Shown here piece by piece: positions 31,213 to 36,592 of a stretch of 36,592 nucleotides of DNA (position 1 is its first letter; every line of letters begins with the position of its first letter). Under the pieces are notes generated by a model. It searched no databases. It was not told the DNA's origin and saw nothing but the letters and a program-made list of their open reading frames with translations. The stretch is from Lachnospiraceae bacterium (GTDB lineage: Bacteria; Bacillota; Clostridia; Lachnospirales; Lachnospiraceae), in the NCBI GenBank assembly GCA_017461775.1, contig JAFTXD010000075.1:1-36592 (forward strand), in the 5' to 3' direction. The translations under genes were made by a program, and so were the position numbers.

Positions 31213-33693
31213 ATGGAAAACAGATTTGATAAATGGAAAATACTCTTCCGTGGAGTTGCCACGGTTTTGTGTATGTACCTTCTGGTATTTACTATAGGGG
31301 GAACTGTAGAGGATTCTGTTATTATTGAGGATGGAGAGGTTCCCTTAAGCAGCTGGTCAGCGGAGGATGTTTATTATCGATACGATGGAGATGGTTATTG
31401 TTATGTAATAACCACCGATGGACGGGAGAGCTTTTCCTTTGTAAATGAGGATGGCACAATTCTGGAGGCATTATCCGGCGGTGGTACCTACATGATGATT
31501 GATGGGGTGTCCTGGCAGTACACCTGTGCAAGCTTTGTGAATGGTTTTGTGGATAATGGAGATGGAAGTGTTACGGTTTCTTATATGATGTCCGATGGTT
31601 CTTCTGCCTATAATGTGTATCGTTTTCATGAGGATTCTGTGGAGGTACAGGCATCTGTCAGTGGAATCACTAACAGCACAACCGTCGCGGGGGCAGTTCT
31701 TGCCAGAAATTGTCCGGCGGGCTATTCTTCCGTGGAAAAGAAGATTGCTTCTCACTGGGTGTATCCGGAAAATGGGGATTTCCCCTATTTAGAGCAGGAG
31801 GGAATTGTTACGGCTCTTACCGTGGGAGACCATCATAAGGTGTATACCTTCGTCCGCGGAACAGATGGGGAAAAGATGGTTCTTTTTGAGGAATATCCGG
31901 ATGTACATATTCCGATAACCATTTCCGGTGGCGCATTGAGTGAATATACCATTACCTACGATTTGGTATTTGAAAATCTTAACCAGACATCAAATGCAGA
32001 TGGTGATGCCTTATTTAAGAGTCGTGGATACGAATTCTCCGCATGTGTTTCTGAGCAGACATCCAGACAGAGTGCGGCAACCATTTATTTCGGAGATGTT
32101 GTGGATTTAGGAATTGATGTGGCATGCTTGGGCGGAAAGGAAGCCGCGGTACAGGTGAGCTATCAGCTGTATGATTATGATGGCAATGTGGTGCTTTCAG
32201 CGGACCGGGAAGTGGCAATACAGGCAGGAAAGCCCGCGACAGTGCCCGTTCATTTGGAGACCTCCCGGAGAGGAATCTTTTTCCTGGATTATACAGTGAA
32301 GGGAGAAAATGATTCTCATCGTGAGCTGTATACCTTTGCTCTTTTGGATGATTATGCGTATAGCTCGGGTGGTTCCTTCGGTGTCAGTGGTGTGCGTTTT
32401 GGACAGTACGAGGCCAACGATACTACCGCATGGATTCTTAAGAATATCGGTGCCGGAAATGTGCGTGTGTGCTTGTCTGAGCCGGATTATTTATCCAATG
32501 ATTACTCGCTCTTATCTACCTATTTGGAGCGTTTGACATCCAATGGAATCCGGGTGAATGGACAGTATCTGTTGATGGATGGCTGGGTGGCACCTACTGC
32601 AGGTACGGCAGCAGCTTATGAGAATGAGATAAATAATGCCATGGCCCAGATAGGAAAGTATTTAAGTGACTGCCAGATTGGCAATGAATATAACCTGTCT
32701 TATAGTGGCGGCAGTGTGGCAAATGGTGTAAGCGAATACGTGGCCAATTATTTTGACGCCGGATATCGCAGTGTGAAAAATACCTTTGGAATCAATGTGG
32801 GAGGCGCCGGAATTGGCCTCAGCCACGTAAACTGGATGGAGCAGTCCGTGGAAGCCGGTTTGTTTGACAAGCAGGATGTGTTTGTAACCCATGCGTATGG
32901 ATTCCCACATTCTCCGGACTATACACAGGACCCGGGAGTGGAGCTTGTAGTAGAGAGCTCCTATATCCGTACAAAAGCATTTTTAGAGCAATCTGGCGAC
33001 AAAACCTGGTACGTGGGGGAAGTCGGCTATCCTACCACGGCTCTGGAAACAGCAGGGGTATCCAGTGGTGTGGATTTACGCAGTCAGGCAGACTATACCA
33101 TTCGTGAATGTGTTCTGGCACTGAATTATGGAGCGGAGGTTGTAGAGGTATATAATCTATACGACCAGCAGAATCTTTTTAAGGGAATTTCAGCAAAAGA
33201 TCAGGAGGACAATTTTGGTCTGTTCTATGACCAGGATTACTACGGACGCATCATGCCGAAGCCTTCGGCAATCGCCTTTGCGAACATGACCCGTGCATTG
33301 GATGGAACTGTTGCATGTCAGGAGATTTCTACAGACTCCGATACGGCCAGAGTATTTACGGCGGAGAGTTCCCAGGAAGGGAAAACCGTGTATGTGGCGT
33401 GGTCAAATGTGGCGCGGCTTTCTAATGATATCGGTTATGATTTTGTGAGAACACCAAATCTTCCATGGAATGATCAGTGGAAGGCGGAGGAACAGGTTGT
33501 GTTTTCCGTAAACGGAAGCCAGGCGACAGTGATTGATTCCATGGGAAATCGCACTGCGCTTTTGGTGGAGAATGGGCAAATAACGGTGGGCTTAACCGGA
33601 AGTCCGGTTTATATCGAAGTAACAGGAGAAGCCGGTGCAGAAACGGTCAGTGCCGGGGATACCGTGAGTAGTGGGGAGAGTTTACATCCATAA
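31213..33693 (+). CDS. Membrane-anchored clan GH-A-like glycosidase
   Basis: An 826-aa protein with an N-terminal membrane helix at about 13-30 and no C-terminal anchor. Residues about 35-395 are beta-rich. Residues about 395-700 look like a TIM barrel of clan GH-A: QIGNEYNLS with Glu492 as likely acid/base and WYVGEVGYPT with Glu603 as likely nucleophile, 111 residues apart. NVRVCLSEPDY and VFVTHAYGFPHSP fit other barrel strands. The tail after 700 is a beta domain. It resembles in layout the hydrolases found in exopolysaccharide loci (PslG type), which cut stalled polymer. CTGGAGGGC precedes the ATG. The family number within the clan cannot be fixed by eye. Confidence 0.75.
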   Translation: MENRFDKWKILFRGVATVLCMYLLVFTIGGTVEDSVIIEDGEVPLSSWSAEDVYYRYDGDGYCYVITTDGRESFSFVNEDGTILEALSGGGTYMMIDGVSWQYTCASFVNGFVDNGDGSVTVSYMMSDGSSAYNVYRFHEDSVEVQASVSGITNSTTVAGAVLARNCPAGYSSVEKKIASHWVYPENGDFPYLEQEGIVTALTVGDHHKVYTFVRGTDGEKMVLFEEYPDVHIPITISGGALSEYTITYDLVFENLNQTSNADGDALFKSRGYEFSACVSEQTSRQSAATIYFGDVVDLGIDVACLGGKEAAVQVSYQLYDYDGNVVLSADREVAIQAGKPATVPVHLETSRRGIFFLDYTVKGENDSHRELYTFALLDDYAYSSGGSFGVSGVRFGQYEANDTTAWILKNIGAGNVRVCLSEPDYLSNDYSLLSTYLERLTSNGIRVNGQYLLMDGWVAPTAGTAAAYENEINNAMAQIGKYLSDCQIGNEYNLSYSGGSVANGVSEYVANYFDAGYRSVKNTFGINVGGAGIGLSHVNWMEQSVEAGLFDKQDVFVTHAYGFPHSPDYTQDPGVELVVESSYIRTKAFLEQSGDKTWYVGEVGYPTTALETAGVSSGVDLRSQADYTIRECVLALNYGAEVVEVYNLYDQQNLFKGISAKDQEDNFGLFYDQDYYGRIMPKPSAIAFANMTRALDGTVACQEISTDSDTARVFTAESSQEGKTVYVAWSNVARLSNDIGYDFVRTPNLPWNDQWKAEEQVVFSVNGSQATVIDSMGNRTALLVENGQITVGLTGSPVYIEVTGEAGAETVSAGDTVSSGESLHP

Positions 33694-33702
33694 GGAGTAC
33701 GA

Positions 33703-35106
33703 ATGAATAAATCAAATTCAGGTGCAAATACCAATACTTTTCAGTTATTAATTGATATTTTGCTTGTGATGGCAGCATTTGTGGTGACCTTGCTGTTACA
33801 GGGGAATTCTGTTGATAAAAGCTTGTTTTTGCAGTTTAGTATTCTGGCAGCAGTTTTTATCTTAATATATGTATTGTCTAATAAGGAACAATACTTATAT
33901 AATGTGACCATGTTTTATTATCTGGACAGGGTACATAGGAAGATTACCAAGTCCTTCCTGCTGGCTACCGTGGCTACGGCTGCGATGATGGGTTTTATGC
34001 CCATAACGGCTTCTGGTAGAAAATTTTATTTCTACTTCCTGATAGTTGCTTATGTGCTGGTATGTATTAAGATGTTTCTGGTACGTCCCTTCATGAATAA
34101 GCTGGGAAGTAAGAATGCACCCAGAACCGTGTTTGTGGGAAGAGTGGGGCAGTTTAATAAGTTCCGTTATTTCCTGGAAAAGACAAGCATCCGCATCAAT
34201 CATATCGGATATATCGCTATGACAAAAGAGGATATGGAGCAGGCGGAGGAGGGCATATATCTGGGATGTCTGGATGACTTGGAAGAACTGGTGCGTGAGC
34301 ATCATATTGACCAGGTGTATATTATCCAGAAGCAGGGTGTGGAAGTGCCTTTTACTCAGAGATATGTGGATCTCTGCATTGACATGGGAGTAACGGTGCG
34401 TCTGGTGGTAGATTTTTATAAGCGTCGACGGGCCAACAGCTACGTGAGCACAGTGGGTACCTATCCGGTGATTACCTACCATACCATCAGTTTAAATACT
34501 TACGAGCAGGTAATTAAGAGGATGATGGATATTGTAGCCGGTCTGGTGGGATGTATTGTATTTTCGCCCATTATGCTGGTGACAGCCATTGCAATTAAGC
34601 TGGATTCGCCGGGACCGGTTCTTTTTAAACAGACCCGTGTGGGGCAGAACGGAAGACACTTTAAGATTTATAAGTTCCGTAGTATGTATATTGATGCAGA
34701 AGAACGTAAGAAAGAACTGATGGCTCAGAATGAAATCGAAGGCGGAGTCATGTTTAAGATGAAGGACGACCCACGTATCACTAAGGTGGGGAAGGTTATC
34801 CGTAAGCTCAGTATCGATGAGTTGCCGCAGTTTTTCAATATCTTGTTTGGAAGCATGAGTCTGGTGGGAACCAGACCACCCACCGTGGACGAAGTGGAGA
34901 AGTATGAGCGTAACCACTGGAGGCGAATTAGTATTAAGCCGGGACTTACCGGTATGTGGCAGGTCAGTGGTCGCAGTAATATTACCAACTTTGATGAAAT
35001 CGTAGAGTTGGATGTGGAGTATATTGATAATTGGTCTATTGGCTTAGATATACGTCTTATTTTTAAAACTGTTTTAGTATTATTGAAGCATGATGATGCT
35101 TATTAG
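33703..35106 (+). CDS. Polyprenyl-phosphate sugar phosphotransferase, copy 2
   Basis: A 467-aa paralog of the gene at 18608-20011, of exactly the same length. The first 12 residues are identical and residues about 13-50 differ widely. From about residue 52 on the two are almost the same, including KFRSMYIDAEERK, DELPQFFNILFGSMSLVGTRPP and the DAY end. At DNA level many third positions differ, so the copy is not fresh. AAGGAG lies before the ATG, nine bases after the glycosidase stop. Why one locus holds two initiating enzymes is unclear; they may act in two polymers or on different membrane partners. Confidence 0.92.
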   Translation: MNKSNSGANTNTFQLLIDILLVMAAFVVTLLLQGNSVDKSLFLQFSILAAVFILIYVLSNKEQYLYNVTMFYYLDRVHRKITKSFLLATVATAAMMGFMPITASGRKFYFYFLIVAYVLVCIKMFLVRPFMNKLGSKNAPRTVFVGRVGQFNKFRYFLEKTSIRINHIGYIAMTKEDMEQAEEGIYLGCLDDLEELVREHHIDQVYIIQKQGVEVPFTQRYVDLCIDMGVTVRLVVDFYKRRRANSYVSTVGTYPVITYHTISLNTYEQVIKRMMDIVAGLVGCIVFSPIMLVTAIAIKLDSPGPVLFKQTRVGQNGRHFKIYKFRSMYIDAEERKKELMAQNEIEGGVMFKMKDDPRITKVGKVIRKLSIDELPQFFNILFGSMSLVGTRPPTVDEVEKYERNHWRRISIKPGLTGMWQVSGRSNITNFDEIVELDVEYIDNWSIGLDIRLIFKTVLVLLKHDDAY

Positions 35107-35114
35107 GAGGGTGT

Positions 35115-36002
35115 ATGAAAGTATTAGTAACCGGTGTGAAGGGACAGCTTGGTTTCGATGTGGTAAACGAGCTGGAAAAAAGGGGACATGTAGCAGTTGG
35201 AGTGGATATTGAAGAGATGGATATCACAGACAGCGTCTCCGTGGATAAGGTAATAAAGGAGAGTGCTCCCGATGCAGTGATTCACTGTGCGGCATGGACT
35301 GCCGTGGATTTGGCAGAGGATGAGGATAAGCAGGAAAAGGTGCATCAGGTAAATGGTGTGGGTACGGAGAATATTGCCAAGGTTTGTAAAGAATTGGACA
35401 TTAAGATGATGTATATTTCCACCGACTATGTATTTGATGGCCAGGGTGAGACACCCTGGCATCCGGATTGCACAGATTATGCCCCTTTAAGTGTGTATGG
35501 TAAGACCAAGCTGGAGGGAGAGCTGGCAGTTTCGGAGAATCTGGAAAAGTATTTCATCGTGCGTATTGCCTGGGTATTTGGTAAGAATGGTAAGAATTTT
35601 ATCAAGACTATGTTAAATGTAGGAAAGACCCATGATAAGCTTACGGTAGTTTGTGACCAGATTGGTACTCCTACTTATACCTATGATCTGGCAAGACTTC
35701 TGGTGGACATGATTGAGACAGAGAAGTATGGCTATTATCATGCTACCAACGAAGGCGGTTATATCAGCTGGTACGACTTTACTGTGGAGATTTTCCGGCA
35801 GGCAGTGGAAAAGGGACATACAGAGTATTCCACGGACCGTTTGACAGTGGCGCCGGTAACAACGGCGGAGTATGGTGTATCCAAGGCGGCAAGACCATTT
35901 AACAGTCGTCTGGATAAATCGAAGCTGGTAGAAAATGGCTTTGAGCCTCTTCCTACCTGGCAGGATGCGCTGTCCAGATATCTGGATGAGCTGGAGTGGT
36001 AG
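35115..36002 (+). CDS. rfbD: dTDP-4-dehydrorhamnose reductase
   Basis: A 295-aa RmlD-type reductase, the last step to dTDP-L-rhamnose. It shows VLVTGVKGQLG at the NAD(P) site, HCAAWTAVDLAEDE near residue 58, MMYISTDYVFDG near residue 98 and Y128-x3-K132 (VYGKTK). TTAGGAGGG lies before the ATG, eight bases after copy 2 of the transferase. The other three rhamnose genes (rmlA, rmlB, rmlC) are not in the window. It suggests rhamnose in the polymer. Confidence 0.92.
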   Translation: MKVLVTGVKGQLGFDVVNELEKRGHVAVGVDIEEMDITDSVSVDKVIKESAPDAVIHCAAWTAVDLAEDEDKQEKVHQVNGVGTENIAKVCKELDIKMMYISTDYVFDGQGETPWHPDCTDYAPLSVYGKTKLEGELAVSENLEKYFIVRIAWVFGKNGKNFIKTMLNVGKTHDKLTVVCDQIGTPTYTYDLARLLVDMIETEKYGYYHATNEGGYISWYDFTVEIFRQAVEKGHTEYSTDRLTVAPVTTAEYGVSKAARPFNSRLDKSKLVENGFEPLPTWQDALSRYLDELEW

Positions 36003-36019
36003 AAATTTTATTTGTCCCA

Positions 36020-36048
36020 TTTACATCAGAAGCAAAAAGTTCTATAAT
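36020..36048 (+). promoter_or_regulatory. Promoter of small membrane protein gene
   Basis: TTTACA (36020-36025) and TATAAT (36043-36048) are 17 bp apart, 48 bp before the ATG. Strong match to the sigma-A consensus. Confidence 0.8.
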
Positions 36049-36095
36049 GAACATAGGACATAAGTACCAAAGGTGCGTGTTTTGGAGGTGGGATT

Positions 36096-36326
36096 ATGAA
36101 GAAAAATAACAGTGACAACAGCTGGTTAATATATTTTATCGCGGTGATTCTGATTCTGGCAGGAGTTTTCGTGGAACCTCTTGCAGCAGTGCTGGGAATT
36201 CTCATTGTAGTTGCCAGTTTGATTTCCAAACTGGTGGAAGGTAATGCTCATCATAAGCTTGTGAAAAAGGCCGAGGAGGAAGCGTTGAAGGCACAGCAGC
36301 AGGTTTCTCAGGAGAAAACCGTGTAA
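36096..36326 (+). CDS. Small membrane protein of unknown function
   Basis: A 76-aa protein with one or two hydrophobic segments at about 10-45 (WLIYFIAVILILAGVFV and AAVLGILIVVASLIS), then a charged, helix-forming tail (KKAEEEALKAQQQ). TTGGAGGTGGG precedes the ATG. It has its own promoter and is not part of the rhamnose operon. No function is recognised. Confidence 0.75.
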   Translation: MKKNNSDNSWLIYFIAVILILAGVFVEPLAAVLGILIVVASLISKLVEGNAHHKLVKKAEEEALKAQQQVSQEKTV

Positions 36327-36364
36327 ATTTCAAGGAAAACCTTTAAAAATCGAATAAAATTTAG

Positions 36365-36393
36365 TTGACAATGCATTCGCGAACAAGTATACT
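36365..36393 (+). promoter_or_regulatory. Promoter of rpsL operon
   Basis: TTGACA (36365-36370, perfect) and TATACT (36388-36393) are 17 bp apart, about 95 bp before the rpsL start. A 12-bp dyad surrounds its -10 box. Confidence 0.85.
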
Positions 36394-36418
36394 ATCCTAG
36401 TGTGCACGCGAATGCATT
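36370..36418. repeat. 12-bp inverted repeat around the rpsL -10 box
   Basis: AATGCATTCGCG (36370-36381) and CGCGAATGCATT (36407-36418) are perfect reverse complements with a 25-bp gap. The left arm lies between -35 and -10 and the right arm just after the expected transcript start near 36400, so the pair can act only in DNA. Confidence 0.85.
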
Positions 36419-36420
36419 TT

Positions 36421-36438
36421 TATTTTTGCGCAAAAATA
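36421..36438. repeat. 18-bp perfect palindrome in the rpsL leader
   Basis: TATTTTTGCGCAAAAATA is a perfect palindrome in the transcribed leader of rpsL, three bases after the dyad. It could bind a dimeric regulator or form a small AU-rich hairpin in RNA. Confidence 0.8.
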
Positions 36439-36488
36439 CATCGTGGGCAGAAACAAAAATTTGTAGAAAGAGAAAGAGGTGAAACAGA

Positions 36489-36592
36489 ATGCCAACATTT
36501 AACCAGTTAGTAAGAAAAGGTCGCCAGACTGCAGTTAAGAAGTCAACTGCTCCTGCTTTACAGAAAGGATACAATTCCCTTCACAAGAAGGC
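36489..36592 (+). CDS. rpsL: 30S ribosomal protein S12 (partial, cut by window end)
   Basis: The first 34-35 residues ([18 protein letters not shown], then [16 protein letters not shown]) match the very conserved S12 N-terminus. S12 sits at the decoding centre of the small subunit. AGAGGTGA lies eight bases before the ATG. The rest of the gene, and presumably rpsG, fusA and tuf, lie beyond the window. It marks the right edge as core genome next to the polysaccharide region. Confidence 0.97.
   Translation, partial: MPTFNQLVRKGRQTAVKKSTAPALQKGYNSLHKK

Noticed and set aside
18608-35106. The two transferase copies as ends of a composite transposon
   Set aside because: They are metabolic genes with no transposase or terminal repeats; paralogous duplication is simpler.
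36370-36418. rpsL inverted repeat as RNA attenuator
   Set aside because: The left arm is between -35 and -10 and is not transcribed from this promoter.

Overview
The window looks like a Firmicutes chromosome, most likely a clostridial Lachnospiraceae-type genome. The basis is moderate GC, AGGAGG-type ribosome binding sites, sigma-A promoters (TTGACA / TATAAT, 17-bp spacers), an EpsG-type polymerase and the rpsL start at the right edge. The family assignment is inference; no rRNA or tRNA is present.

Layout. (1) 1-1850: a group II intron with an endonuclease-less reverse transcriptase/maturase. (2) 1863-3995, minus strand: an acyltransferase-3 protein and a polysaccharide pyruvyl transferase family protein. 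(3) 4130-15302: the most unusual part, a composite RiPP locus of the lasso/paeninodin type. It holds three precursor peptides (4163-4342 minus, 7812-8045 plus, 12083-12244 plus) sharing a W-x-A-P...[LV]-x-I-x-x-T leader. They are served by one PqqD-like recognition protein, two asparagine-synthetase-like cyclases without the glutaminase cysteine, three HPr-kinase-like serine kinases (one fused to a nucleotidyltransferase) and one ABC exporter. The usual transglutaminase-like leader peptidase (B2) is not visible and the exporter has no C39 domain. One precursor core is six HGG(S/Q/G) units with no Asp or Glu where a lasso ring would need one. (4) 15329-15713: a likely type I toxin-antitoxin module, with a 53-aa membrane peptide and a convergent antisense RNA. 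(5) 15724-17209 minus: a soluble histidine kinase and OmpR-type regulator whose promoter overlaps, back to back, the ugd promoter. (6) 17349-36002: an exopolysaccharide locus with UDP-glucose dehydrogenase, two near-identical phosphoglycosyltransferases at its two ends, three glycosyltransferases, a CpsD-like ATPase, a Wzz-like protein, Wzy, Wzx, an O-acyltransferase, an alpha/beta hydrolase, a clan GH-A-like glycosidase and RmlD. A metallophosphoesterase lies antisense inside it. (7) 36020-36592: a small membrane protein and the rpsL promoter and start, with a dyad around the -10 box.

How they work together. In the RiPP locus the PqqD protein probably docks the shared leader. The two cyclases form amide bonds at ATP cost, the kinases modify Ser/Thr (two precursors end in Ser, as in paeninodin) and the single ABC protein exports. 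Each cyclase is paired with its own kinase and a nearby precursor, so the locus looks like two or three pathways sharing one recognition protein and one pump. The polysaccharide genes form a Wzx/Wzy-type pathway: lipid-linked repeat initiation, extension, flipping, polymerisation, length control, then decoration or trimming outside. Function calls rest on visible motifs and family knowledge; no database search was possible.
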